A DNA stretch of 64,000 bases from Mortierella sp. BCC40632. Lineage: Eukaryota; Mortierellomycota; Mortierellomycetes; Mortierellales; Mortierellaceae. Location: assembly GCA_011634665.1 (NCBI GenBank), contig WAEK01000024.1, positions 467,639-531,638 of the forward strand, read 5' to 3'. How positions within the stretch are numbered: the first letter of the stretch is position 1; every line of letters starts with the position of its first letter. Below the pieces are notes generated by a model that was given only the letters and a program-made list of their open reading frames with translations, searched no databases and was not told the DNA's origin. The translations under genes were made by a program, and so were the position numbers. Positions 11,169-23,248 of this stretch are shown piece by piece.

Positions 11169-13609
11169 AAGAAAAAAGTGCGTTCATGAAGTAGAAACCA
11201 ACCAACTAATGATTTTCAATTAGATTGCGAGCGGAGAGCTGTAAGAAGGTCTTCCTGAACAGTTTGATATCCGGACGATCCTGCCAGAGGGATTCCAACA
11301 TAGAGACCAGTCCATTCAGCCTGTCTTGCAAGTGTCTCCTTTGTGGCTCAGTCTACAAGACATAATAGAGTCAAAGAGCAGAATGTACGACCTCTCAAAT
11401 CTCTTCTCGGACTCCCACTTAAAGTGGATGTATTCAGGTTTTCTCACATTAGACAGGAGAACAAATGAGAGACACCTGATCTGGAAGAAACTTGATGGTG
11501 CAATCCGCAACACATCTGATGTGACTGATCTGTCAAAGAAGCCAGAAGGTCTCTCCTCCACTATTTACAACCACATCCAAAAAATTACTGTCAGTGTCGA
11601 GAACATCTGGCAGGGCTCTGCATACGACAAACTCCTCGACCATCTTTTACGCATTATTTCATAGCTGCATCTCGCACCTCAGAAAGAACAAAAAAACGAT
11701 GGATCACACCATAGGAATCCCTGGAAGACGAAAGCAGGAAAAGAGGAAAGAACAGCCAATTGGGGGAAAGTTGAAGAAGTGGAAAGTCGGGAGTCTATGC
11801 GATGAATTGGATCATTTGTTGAGGAAGAGGTCTGAAGTTCGGAAAGACCGAGTGAAACGAATCCTCTGGAAGCTCGAATAAGTAGAGTCTGGTGGGACAG
11901 AATCACCAAAGAACAAGAGACAGAACCACCAAAGGAACATGACGTTGAGCTTTTGGCAACCATGAGAAACTGGGATATCGAGTCTGTTGAGTTGGATGAC
12001 TGGGATCTTGATGAGGATGTAGAAGAGGGTGACAAAGATGCCAAGGAGCCCACCAGAGCCGAGCTGCTATCGCTCCAGGCTGTGCTTAAAGTTCTACTCC
12101 AGCCTCTACACATGTCTGCGCGAGAAATTACCCGAGAATATGTGAGATCCAGTGCATTCATAGGGGACAAGTTTACCGACAGACAGTGCGACGTAGTAGC
12201 CAAGACTGCGAATGTACTGTGACCATTTTTACCCAAGCGTCGTCCAAACTCTGGTGCGTCTGGCTCCAAAACTCAAGCATCTGTTGCGCACATCACCGTT
12301 AGGGAGCCATTGATGGTGACCACAAAGGTTGTCTTAAGGTGCGCCGGACACCACTACTTTACCCGCATCTTATCTCCACATATATTACCCTCCTCAAGTC
12401 ATGCCCTTCATATAGACGCGACAGCCGTTTATAAGGCGTTATGCTCGAGGGCGCCGAATCACTTCGACGTTAACGACAATGACGAAAACCCATTAACCAA
12501 TGCCACCAAAACCTGAGATCATAAACGATCTGTCTTTGGAGCCTTTTTGATCTTGGAAAGTTTGAAAAACTTTGTAGAAGGCATGGGTTGCGATTTGCAA
12601 ATAGGGTGACTTTTGTGGATCGCTTCACAGTCCGAATCTTGGGCGAAGTGATACCCAAGGGTCTCGACCGACCTCAAGGTCCTGTAAGCAGTCAGTATGA
12701 GATCCGCAGGCAAGAAAAGAAAGCAAGACCTGGGATTTGGAACTAGACAGAGGAAGTCGAACGCATGGGAATGAGCCATCAAGACATTTTAAAGAGACTC
12801 AAAGATGTTGACCAACTAGTCCAGAAACTAAAGGCTGAAGTCAAGCCGATACGAAAAGAGCTCACACAAAAGGAGGCGATTCAGCCTTCAGCAACACTAC
12901 AGCATGGGTCACTATTGAAACCCAGACGCAAGCATCAGTCTCAGGACGGATTAATGGGCTACAACGAGAACGAGACGATGTCCTCGGAGGGAACAGTATT
13001 ACGAAAAGATGCATATTGTGCTCTTGAGCAGGTAGGGGTCGTAGTATGAGAGTATCGCATAAAGGTGGGCAAGATTGACACGGAACTTTGAGGACTGCGA
13101 CGCGAGCGATACTACTTCAATAATGCCCTGAGAGAAAGCAAGGGCAAGAAGAGCATGGGCCGTGCTCAGGATACTCACAGTAAACGGTGGACAATACCAA
13201 CACCTGAGAATTACACAGTATAGGATTCAGTTGAGCACATCGGCCTCTGACAGCTTCCGAAGGATAGAATCGTATTTGCAGGGACTGATCCAGGGATGAA
13301 AAAAATGAGCGTGACCTGCGCGCAGACGCTCCACGAGACCGAGGTTCATATCAACCGGCATCAAGTCCTCTATTGTAAGCGGAGTTGACTTAGTATGTGT
13401 GCGGTGGAAAGGAGAGGATGAGAATGCTAAATCCTTTTTTTTCCTTTTTTTTTTTTTTTTTTTTTTACAATTGAAAAAAAAATAGCTAGAGATGAGTTCA
13501 TGTCCGCTATGGATTTCGATACTCGAGGGCTACCTACTGCACAAGGTCCGTCTACCAAAAGAAAACCGTTAGACATTCAGGGGCCACCTTTACTTGCAGC
13601 TCATGCACC

Positions 13610-13720
13610 GCTTGCTACCCAAGAGCCGCCCAACACCCAGGATCAACCTACCACCCAGGAGCCGCTCAACAACCAGGATCCACCCAATACCAGGATCCGC
13701 CCAACACCCAAGGGTCGCCT
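13610..13720 (+). repeat. Degenerate 15-18 bp tandem repeat coding Gln/Pro/Asn/Thr
   Basis: Repeats of the form CAGGAnCCnCCCAACACC lie in the linker between the RuvC-I motif and the helical segment of Fanzor copy A. They translate as variants of QEPPNTQDQP. Length-variable low-complexity linkers are common between RuvC pieces. Confidence 0.55.
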
Positions 13721-14865
13721 CCACTCGCTTCCTATGAACTGTCAGCTGCACAGGAGCTGTCCCTACCTACCATAAAAAGGTCACCAGGTCCTCTGTCAAA
13801 ATCGTACTTGAAACCTTCGAAAGCCAGCGTAATCATGGTACTCCTCATCAATGAGGCTTTGTTCATAGGAGAGATTGCGCGCAGGCGCGAGGTGCGACTG
13901 TGAAGAGTTGAGGATTCTCTTGCCTAGGAGGCGCTGCAAGAACTCTCGAAGCATGAGCAAGCTCTCAAAACAGCTCAGAATATGGACGAAATAGACAAGG
14001 CGCATCGCCATCACCGAGGGTCCAGAGAAGTCCTAAAGAGCTTTGAGAACTCCAAGGCGCGGCTGAAAGACTTGCACAACCAACGTCTGCGGTCAAAGAG
14101 AACATGGGCCAAGCTAGCTGCCGTGGGAAGAGAATATGTTCAGGATCACGCACGTTCATTACAGGTTCAGGAAGTCACAGCAGGCAAGCAAGGCTACATT
14201 CCAATCATTTTGAATGGATCGGCGGGAGCCGGAGTTGGTTGTAGGATTCGTGGTACGGCAAGGAGAGGAGGAGGAAAATGAGAAAGCAGCACATGTGGTA
14301 CGCCGTTGCTGGAGTGACCAACGAGTGCTGCACTTCGCAGAAATGCTCCTGTCGCTTCCAACAGCTTCGGCGTGCTCGTGCCTGGCGTACCGTGAATAGC
14401 AAAACCAAGGTTGTGAGGCTAGACGGGGCGATGGAGTGCCTTAACACACGCTGTGAATCCGTCAAAGCTAGGCATACAATCAAATCCTGGAACCTGAACG
14501 CCGTGATAAGCATTGCAATTGCTGGTGGTTCGGTAGCTCCTCAGAGTTCGATCCTCAAGCCCTTCTCGCTCAGTTTTCGGCCCTCAATTAACACCAGTCC
14601 TTTAGCACTGGGAAAGTCAAATATGTCCTCAACATCTAGATTGCGTAATGCATGGGGGACTCCCGCAGAGTACCCCGGGTAAAGCTTGCTAGTCTTTCTG
14701 AGTTAATTTTATACATGGGCTTCCCCCACCCCCCTGTTCTAGACCCTTGCAGACCTTCTTTCCTATACGAAAAGGCTTCGAACCCCTTTGTAAAAAGATC
14801 GAGGAAATAACACAAATAAAATAAAACTAGCTTCAGTTGAGAAGCAATCCATGATGGAGATTTCA

Positions 14866-15790
14866 TTCACAGACACGCCAGCCCAAGGCAGCTCCTCTTC
14901 TGCCGTCACTGATACAAATCATTCCGATATGCAACAGTTGGAATTACAGAGGCTCAGGCTGTCATAGTCTCTTGAAATCAATAAGACTAGACCAGCGCTG
15001 TTTTACATTCCAAACAGGCAATAGAAAAGCAGGAGCATCGAATCTAGAAACAAGGAAATGTCAAGACAAGAAAGACTCTTGAGAAGCTGTCGAGAAAAAG
15101 AAGCTGTCTTGCAGACAGACAGCAATCTTGGCTTGGAGCAATCGACACAGCCTGAAATTCCATCGGTCTATTGAAGATAACCTAAAAGAGTGCGAAGAAT
15201 CTGACGCACGACAAAGAGACTTGCGGAATCAGCGAGTGGGGATGAGAATCGCTGTGGTCCAGGAAAAGGTCTAGACATATGGAATCAACGAGGTCAAAGT
15301 ATAGTCGAGAGTTGGAGATCGTCCCTTTTCTTATCTTTCATGCGTAAGTTCCGTTCCAGGCGAGGATGAGTGATGCACTTCATGTAATGCCTACCATATC
15401 CTTCGAGAATCAAACCGGCGACTTTTCTCTCGTTTTGCACAAATATCCCAAGAAGACAGGATGTACTTTCCAGAATTGTTGACTGGAGATGCAGGGACTG
15501 GAGTCGGCAGTCATATCAAGGATCATGCACGATGGGGAGCAGAAAGTGGAGAAGGGAGCATAGACAGCACTGCACGATCGGGATTACCAGTGAGTAACGA
15601 ATACCGAAAAAGTGCGTCTTTTGCTTTCAGGAGATTCGGTTGGCTCGTGCTCGGCGGTTGAAGTCAAGGGTACGTGAATACCGAGTCTCTGTCAGGCTTC
15701 CAGATGCTCGCTTTGCGGTGACAATCGCAATTGCAAGGGCATCCAACTTTTCTTCCTCCCACTTGCGAGACCTCACCTCCGATCCAACTG
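14866..15790 (+). pseudogene. Fanzor copy B, 3' fragment
   Basis: Directly downstream of copy A lies a second fragment in the same orientation. It starts in the linker behind RuvC-I: a TDTNHSDMQQLELQRLRL-like stretch matches TDPDMDTLEKMRL of copy C. It then shows a helix (SIEDNLKECEESDARQRDLR, about 15170) and LTGDAGTGVGSHIKDHARWG (15480). GLPVSNEYRKS follows at 15580, then the zinc-ribbon strand ARARRLKSRV in another frame (about 15640). The last block is PDARFAVTIAIARAS (about 15695), in which the RuvC-III Asp is kept. The first zinc-ribbon cysteines are lost and stops and frame changes occur. It is a dead, 5'-truncated copy, probably from tandem duplication or two nearby insertions. Confidence 0.75.
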
Positions 15791-16062
15791 CAGAAATACC
15801 CCTTGGGAATAAATCATGCTGTCGTAAACATCAGTCAACCGCAGGAACTTGTTACAAGCGCTCATCCTCATCATATGGATTCCTAGAGAGCCCCGCAGAC
15901 TGGGGCGTACATGTGAGGATTTCTGTCGTAACAAGCCTCGCACGTGATTCATGCAAGAAAAAGAGGGGGTGTGTAACATAGCACCTATTTGACACCTTGC
16001 GCTCACTCTAACATTCACCACCCTTGAACGACTACACATCCAGAATAACAACCAGAGTCATT

Positions 16063-17765
16063 ATGGAGATCGATCCCGAACCAACAGCCAACACTGGAGA
16101 ATCATCAAGCCAGGCCTTGACATCGAGCCAAGCCATGAGCTCGCAAAGCGACCGGTCTGCATCAAGAGCAGATGCATCCCAGAATCCGGGCCTCTCAAAC
16201 CCAGCCTCGCCTTCGTCAAGGTCTCTGACAGTTCCTGTTGTAGACGAGAGAGCTCAAAGCGAACTCAGACGCAAAATTATGGATATTCAGAGGGATCCCT
16301 CTATTAAATTTGCAGACAAAGCTGCAATGATACAGGTATTTCAATCGATGATGGTGCTTTCAAAGGTATCTTTGTTCCTCAGTTCTCATCAAAAGTCTTT
16401 CTCTTGTAGAGACTGATGTCTTCTGGATGGCAAGGCTCACAACGGTCAAACGAGAATCAAAGAAATGGGCCACAAGACGCAACTGAAGACGATCTCAAGA
16501 CAACTTATTTCGTAAGTAGTAAATGTTTGATGGACGAACCAGAAGAGAAAATTCACAACCCTTTAACACCACATCTTTATCATGATTTATAGAATGAGAA
16601 AGAAAACTGGCTCGGCTGCAAACATTACAGGAGAGGATGCAAACTTCAAGCCAACTGTTGTGGACGATGGTTCAACTGCCGCTTTTGTCATGACGATATC
16701 AGCGATCACACTATTGTCAGGTACGAACAGGTACTCGCTAGTACTTGAGGTATCTTCAGCCATCTCACCATATATGTTTGGTTTAATTGTAATAGAAACG
16801 AAACGAAGAATATGCTATGTATGCACTGCAAAGCTATCCAGCCAGCGTCACAACACTGCAACTCCTGCAGCGCACGCCTTGCGGCATATTACTGTAATAT
16901 TTGCAAGCTCTGGGACGATGACCCCAAAAAACAAATCTACCACTGCGACGATTGCGGAATCTGTAGAATCGGACGAGGATTGGGCCTGGATTACTTTCAT
17001 TGCAAAAAATGCAATGTATGTATGAATATTCAACTGCAAGGGGAGCACAAATGTATTGAGAGAAACCTGGAGTGCGACTGTCCTATCTGCGGCGAATACA
17101 TGTTCACCAGCACAACAACTGTAATCTTTATGGTAAGTCGTCCTGTTGGCAAAAGGAATTGAATGAGTTAAATGATGGCATTTTCTTCAGCTTTATAATC
17201 CATGCTCGCTCTAATATATGTTTTTTTCTAGCCTTGCGGACACTGTATCCACTCGAAATGCTATGAGGATTATATCAAGACGTCATACCAGTGCCCTACT
17301 TGCTGGAAATCGTTGGGTGATATGAAAGCCTATTATTCCAAAATCGACTCCCTTCTTGCAGAGCAAACTATGCCTCCGGAATATGCCAACATCTTTTCTA
17401 TCGTTCTTTGCAACGATTGTGAAGTGAAGTCTGAGGCGCCATATCACTTTCTGTATCACAGATGCGACGATTGTAAAGGCTATAACACCAAGGTCCTTGA
17501 GACTTTCAAGAGAGTCTCGGATGGTCAGGTTCAGCTGGTTGAAAATGCAGCATCTTCTTCAACCACTGACACTCTGCAGGAAAACAACAGCTCTGGAGGT
17601 AATGCCTCGATGGAAGCATCGTCGTCGGAGCCAGGCTCAACAACTCAGGGAGCGAGCACTACTGTGAATTTAGCCAATGTGGGTACTCTTCGCTCCCCAT
17701 TGATGGATGAAAATGCCTCAGGCTACATGGCCATGACAGGCATATCTGGCAACTCTGCACCTTGA
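16063..17765 (+). CDS. RCHY1: PIRH2/RCHY1-like CHY-zinc-finger RING E3 ubiquitin ligase
   Basis: I assign five exons: 16063-16365, 16410-16511, 16593-16720, 16796-17132 and 17232-17765. All have GT-AG introns and the sum is 1,404 nt (467 residues). After a Ser-rich N-terminus of about 145 residues comes a CHY zinc finger (GCKHYRRGCKL, NCRFCHDD, DHTIVRNETK, MLCMHC). A CTCHY finger follows (YYCNICKLWDD, YHCDDCGICRIG, FHCKKCNVC), then a RING-H2 finger (CPICGEYMF...PCGHCIHSKC...CPTC). This is the full domain order of PIRH2/RCHY1, a ubiquitin ligase in animals (p53 is one target) with orthologues in plants and fungi. The C-terminal tail is Ser/Thr-rich. The gene ends 365 bp before the PWWP gene on the same strand. 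Function as an E3 ligase is by family; substrates here are unknown. Confidence 0.93.
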
Positions 17766-18130
17766 ACAAGATGCACGATGTAGTCGTAGAAGTAGAGTAC
17801 AGAAACTTAGAAAACAAGCAAAATGAAGTTGTGAATCCTCCCATGTGTGAGATGGTGAGGCCTCATTGGCTCGCAGCCACCCGCCTGAAAAATCAAAATA
17901 GCACGCCGCACATCAGAATGAGAAAATCGCACGTACACAAGACTCCTCCCTCTTTTTTCTTCTGCCCTATTCCCACTCTTGCTCTCTGCCAGCTCTCCAA
18001 CGCGCATCAGGACAATTGAGCATTGGTCCATCCTCTGTTCTCACACCCACTATCTCGTCATTGGACAGCCTCTCACAACACAGACATCAGGATTCGACGG
18101 GTGCTACTAGGCGATACCACGCAACGCACC

Positions 18131-20715
18131 ATGACCGACAACCCATACCCAGTAGGGACCACCGTCTTCGCCAAGCTCAAGGGCTACCCTTGGTGGCCAG
18201 CACGAGTAAGGAAGTCTCTCTCTCAACAGCTTAGAAAGCAACAGCGGGCTCCATGGTCTTCGCCTTGGTGTGTTTATCAATCACTGACATGGGCACAAAT
18301 ACTTCAATTACTGATCATCACATCCTTTTCGTACGCACACTGTGGCCAAATGACCTCTTTATTGTATCAAGATTGAGAGTGACAACGACCTTCCACCCAA
18401 TGTCAGCAGCAAGAAACCAAAGCAAAGACCCATCTGGCCCGTCTTTTTCTTCGGCTCCTACGACTAGTAAGTGTCCGGCCCATGACTTTCCTCATTTGTA
18501 TACGACGAGCAGTTCGCGAAACAAACGTCAAATGAGAGTATCCCGCACTGGATTCTTCTGCAGGCGTGGGAATGGTGTCCATCTCGCGTGGATACTCTTC
18601 CTCCTGGGTAATCTGTTTGAGAGTCTACTCTTCATGAACACTTGCCAAAACAACCCTTTCATTGATTGAAGTGTTCCTGGCGCATGTTACGGATGGAGTT
18701 CCGCGTCTTGATGGCAGGAGGACCGCGCCATTCATTTGATCGATCCAGTCCCCTACGATTTCATGCTTCATCACTATTCTTGATTGCGCACTGGTCCACT
18801 TGCATGACCTTCCAGCGAGCTGCTGCGTTACCAGCTCTTCGACCTTCGAGAACCCGACAGAGCAGAGAAAATGGTGGCAAAATTGGAATTGCCCTATGTT
18901 TTCAGAGCTTCCTAGCTGTGAAGTCTCACGACATGTTAAAGAAAAAAGAGGTGGGAATTATCCAGGAATAGGCTTTGGCTTCGGAAGCTAGTTCAAGGTC
19001 TAATCGGGAACTATCCCAGACTTATTGGAAGGGATGAGTCAGCGATGCCAAGTATCTCAGCACCCTCAGGAGTCAGGACTACCCCGTTACTTTTTCAACA
19101 CTTGAAGGGCATATTTTCTTTCGATTATCCCGCTAACTAAACTACACAACTCCGACTATTTTTTTCTGTCTAGTGGGTGGTTTGGAACCTCGGAACTGAA
19201 GTCTTTTGACCCGGCATCAGCCGAGAAAGCAAAGATGTCTCTCAAAAAAGGAAGCAGCTTGAGAACAGCCTTAAGCGAGGCACTGGATCCTAGCTTAGTG
19301 CCAGTGTTAACACCAGCAGTGGAATTGGACGAGTATGATGATGAAGACCTTGACCAAGAGACACAATCATCACGAAAGAAAGTGGCTCCAAAGACAAAGC
19401 GAGGTCAAAAGACAAGAGCCCGTAGCTCTAATGAGTCAGATTCCGACCAGCCGCCTCAGCCAAAGAAAAGAAGACCCAGCACTGCCGACGAACAGCCTGT
19501 AAAGAGGAAGCCCTCCAAAAAGTCAACTGCCGATGATGAAGAAGAAAGCGCTAAGGTAAGACCTCTCGACTACTCAGTCCATTTCCTGGATTCCCTACCT
19601 ATGAGTGTGTGATTCTGTTAACACCTCCTTTAAACTCATATAGTCCAAAAAGCGTGTTAGCATCCCATCTCGCAACCGTCTGGAGTCCGACTTAAAGAGT
19701 GTAGATGACGATATTAGTGTCACTGGTGCCGGCAATGGACGCTCTAAACGCTCAGAAGAAGATGCTGGGGATTCAATTGATCATGCGCGTGCCAAGAAGA
19801 AGATTCGGAGTAGGTTTCCTTGTTCAACTAGCCTATCTTTTCTTCCAGAGGATATTCCGGGATCTCTGCCCTGCGAGGTGCAATGATGATCATGTTGTTA
19901 ATTGAACTGCTCACCCTTGGTAGGCGGTCAACCAAATGAACGACTCTTAAAGCTCCGGCACAAGCTTCAAAAGCTTCTTCTCGTGGAAGGCTTGTCTGAA
20001 GAGGCAATGATCCAGGTAGACCAATTGTGTCTTGCTGCTCTATATCTCTTGCCTTGATGAATGAGCAAACGCTGATACTTTTACTCGATCTCTTTTTCGG
20101 TATAGAATTTGGAGCGCGCAGATCCTATCTTGTCAGAGGTGGAGGCATTTGAGATTGACCTGCAAATGCTCAAGGTTAGTCACTCGTTTTCCATTGGTAT
20201 CTTAAACCTAGTCACTCAATAGCATCCCATGTACTAAATCATATTTTCATACGCATCTATAGGACACTAAAATCGGACGATTGATGAAAAAGATCTCAGC
20301 CCTACAGTTCAGTCAGGACCAGTACAGGATTGTTGATCGCTCGGTACAACTTATTAAGGCATACAAAAGCATGATGGAAAAGGCTCAGGAAAATGGTGAG
20401 ACTGCAAGCCCAGCAGAACGCACAGCAGATACTCAGATAGCTCAGGATGTTTCATCGACCACAACTGCTACTGCCACCAACTCTTCGAAAGCTGTCTCAG
20501 AAACTCAGACAGCCCCAGAATCAAGTGCTCCTATCTCAGGAACATCGACTTTGGACTCGGCCCCAGCGCCCGAGGCTGTAGTAGCGGCCGTTGCCGCAAT
20601 TGTGGAGACAGATAATATTGCAGACCAACAAGACTTTACAGTGAACGTACAGGCAGCGGAGAAGGAAGCACCAAAAGATGTGGAGAATCCGGCAATGGAG
20701 AGCGCTGGGGTATAA
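18131..20715 (+). CDS. PWWP plus IBD/TFIIS-N-like chromatin protein (LEDGF/HDGF type)
   Basis: I assign seven exons: 18131-18205, 18372-18466, 19174-19555, 19644-19809, 19924-20015, 20106-20174 and 20263-20715. The sum is 1,332 nt (443 residues), all GT-AG and in phase. Residues 1-100 form a PWWP domain (VFAKLKGYPWWPAR, WPVFFFGSYDYGWFGTSEL, LKSFDP). A basic, acidic-patch-rich linker with RPS..KKRR and KRKPSKK (likely nuclear localisation) follows. At residues 250-340 a helical domain matches the integrase-binding/TFIIS-N-like fold of LEDGF and HRP2 (LRHKLQKLLL, then LMKKISALQFSQDQYRIVDRS). Such proteins read H3K36-methylated chromatin and tether partners. The tail is Ala/Ser/Thr-rich. The second intron (707 nt) is far longer than the others. 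The gene converges with the TBL1 gene (203 bp between stops). Confidence 0.85.
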
Positions 20716-20918
20716 TTGAAGTCTGCAACTAGAAAACCGACTAGTTTGATAATGACACAGCAGCATCTGCGTGATGACGAAAAAAGGGTGAGGATTGAGT
20801 GCATGGATAAGAAACAAGAGACAATGGCGGTTGAACATATCTTCAATCAATAAACCGCTACATGGTGCCTAGGAGGCCTATGTTATAGTTTGACTAAGAC
20901 GCTTGATTTCAAAGCCCT

Positions 20919-23227
20919 TTAAAGCTTGATATTGGCCACGACCAGCTGTAGTTCAATAGACCGTTGTGATTAGAATAGTATTCATATTTGGCAGAATTAC
21001 CTGATGTAAAAAAAAAAAAACTTACCGTTCCGTTTGCCACACAAGCTGCTAATCTATCACCGGTCCGGTTCCAATCAACTTCAAATATACCTCCTTCTCC
21101 CTGATATGTTTTTACAAGAACTCCATCCTGCTTCCCCGATGGCCCAAACAGAAAATGAAAAAGAATTGAATTAGCACTGAAGTCCAATCTAGCTCAGTTT
21201 AGACAAATTGAACACTAAAAATAATTAACGACTGCAATCGCCACGAAACCAGTCATACCTGCACACGCCAGATGTTAATAGTATGGTCAGGCGATCCTGT
21301 GGCAAGGTGTGTTCCAGCTGGGTTAAAGGCAACAGTGTAGACGGCAGCAGCGTGCCTTGAGAAAACTCTCAGGCATGTACCATTGTTTGCATCCCAAAGC
21401 CGGACTGACGTATCGAATGAGGCGGTAGCAAGTATTCTTGGCTCCTTTGATGTAGGCTCACGAGGGGCCCAAGTCATGTCGTAAACAGCTTCTGAATGCT
21501 CTGTTAGATCAAAGAGACACTGGTCCCTATCTAGGCTCCAGATCTTTGTAGACGATCGAGTGAGTGGTTAAGCGACAAGGTCGATTTTCTAATTTCAGTG
21601 AATGAAACATAGAAATTGTTCACCAACCTTTGCAGTCTTGTCATCAGAACACGACGCAAGTAGCTCACCAAGCGGATCCCATCTGATGGCGTTTACTTCA
21701 TCCTTATGGCCCTCGAAAACTTTCAAAGGTTCCTTGGCTCCAACCTTGCAGACGTACACTTTTCCATCCGATGAAGACGTTGCAAATATGGAGTTGTCAA
21801 GCCAGTCGACATCTAAAACTGCGCCCGTGTGAAATTCATGCTGTTGCTTTGCGTCGCCCGTTGTTGCATCCCACACAATGGTGGTGTGGTCCAGACTACC
21901 AGTCAAAATGTAATTTCCTTTCTTGTTCCATTTCAGGGCGAAAATTGGGCCGCGATGCTGACTCATTAAGTATCTCAACTGACCGCGCTGCGTCCAAATT
22001 CTCGCCTGCCCATCATAGAATCCTGTAGCCAACAAGGTACCACTAGCCTGGAAACAAGGCGCATACGATGAGTACCATAAGATATTTAATGCTCAATAAT
22101 GTAGCGAATCCTATGTTTTGACCGAGCCACTTACATTCCAATCCATTGTTGTAACATCCCTGTTGCTGTCTGTGAGTGCTGGAAGGTGCTTGAGAATTAT
22201 TGGTTCCTGGAGCGCCTCGTCCGTATCAGAGGGTATTTGCCATATTCGTGCTGTCGCGTCCCCTGAGCTACTCGAGATCATACAAATCAGTGTCAATAAT
22301 AGCACGAATAGCTCGGTTAAGAAACCTCGGATAGAAATCGGCTACTCCTTACCCTGATGCGAGTATTGATGAAGACACCGGGTTCCATGAACAAACAAAT
22401 ACATCAGCAGTGTGGCCCTTCAATGTAATGGCATCGCTAGCTGGAATGACTTTTGACTCCCCTAGCTCAGCACTTTCCACTGCTAAAAAGAAACAAAAAG
22501 AAAAGGAACGGTACAAAATCGGCCGATGCTATTAGTTAACATAGAACACTACGCTCAGCCTCAGTAACTAGCATGACAAGACTACAGACTTACGAGGCTC
22601 TAGTACGGGTAACTCGTCTCTTGGATCGGTATCCATCATATTCTCTTCGTCTACCTCATCTCCATCCACATCCATTCGCGCTCTTTTCTCTCTCTCCTTT
22701 TGTGCACGCTTGCCCTCCTTGCGATCTCTCTTCCCACTGCGGCCGATATCATCTTCCCGTTTTGGCTTCTTTTGCTGTTTGTCGCAACGATGGGCGCCAA
22801 TGAGGGAGACAGGGCCAGTGCATTCTCGTTCAGTGCCATCCTGTGAGTGCAAGAACATTGACGATTTAGGAACCGGTCAAAAATAAAAGGAGATTGCGCA
22901 GAGATGAGATGACAGAAACAAACCTCATTAACGTGGAGTTCCAGGTCAATGTATAAAAGACCTTTCTGAAGGATATTAACGAGCGCCCCTGGCTGAACGT
23001 TAGCATTCCGATACTCAGACTTATGGATATGCGACTCGTTCTGAAAAGCAAACCCTGTATGAACAAAGCCTAGTTTGTCCAAAAGGAAGGGAGAACAATT
23101 CCAGGTTAGAATCGGAAAGCTTGTCATCCAGAGATAAAAATACACGAGAGATGGACGAGACGCTAGTACCTGACTCTTGCAGGTATCGAAATATCAAATA
23201 GTTAATCTCCTCGCTAGTGACACTCAT
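20919..23227 (-). CDS. TBL1XR1: TBL1/Sif2/Ebi-type LisH-WD40 corepressor subunit
   Basis: I read nine exons on the minus strand: 23227-23170, 23054-22924, 22840-22594, 22482-22353, 22270-22135, 22047-21628, 21543-21259, 21127-21026 and 20945-20919. All are GT-AG and total 1,536 nt (511 residues), which matches the ~514 of human TBL1XR1. The start [20 protein letters not shown] is the LisH motif. An upstream ATG (23246-23248) would add seven residues, but homologues begin at the chosen Met. A region with IQKGL-type '[20 protein letters not shown]', a charged nuclear linker ([16 protein letters not shown] type) and WD40 repeats follow (for example [45 protein letters not shown]). The end is [11 protein letters not shown]. 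In animals the family is part of NCoR/SMRT-HDAC3, and in yeast Sif2 is part of Set3C. A nuclear corepressor role is inferred from the family. Confidence 0.93.
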
Positions 23228-23248
23228 CAACGACAAACTCGGCGGCAT

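Larger units (their letters stand above)
9900..14681 (+). pseudogene. Fanzor (eukaryotic TnpB-like RuvC nuclease), copy A, decayed
   Basis: This relic aligns piece by piece, in the same order, with copy C on the other strand (29146-34318). Matches include an N-terminal LEQAL..FPTP segment (about 9900-10060), INIYLFPRG (10212), a VGLFHHIDS block (about 10290), a helical domain ending KLLDHLLRI (about 11640), LQAVLKVLL (12070), ALHIDATAVYKAL (12405), then VTFVDRF..ILGEV (12600). The RuvC-I motif GTDPGM is at 13281-13298 with Asp codon 13287-13289. A helical linker (13985-14160), GSAGAGVGCRIRG (14218) and a damaged zinc ribbon follow. The RuvC-III Asp is replaced by Asn (codon 14491-14493 in SWNLNA). 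Frames are broken many times, for example at 14279-14281. Two introns of copy C are absent here. Fanzors are RNA-guided DNA nucleases carried by transposons, but this copy must be inactive. Confidence 0.85.
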
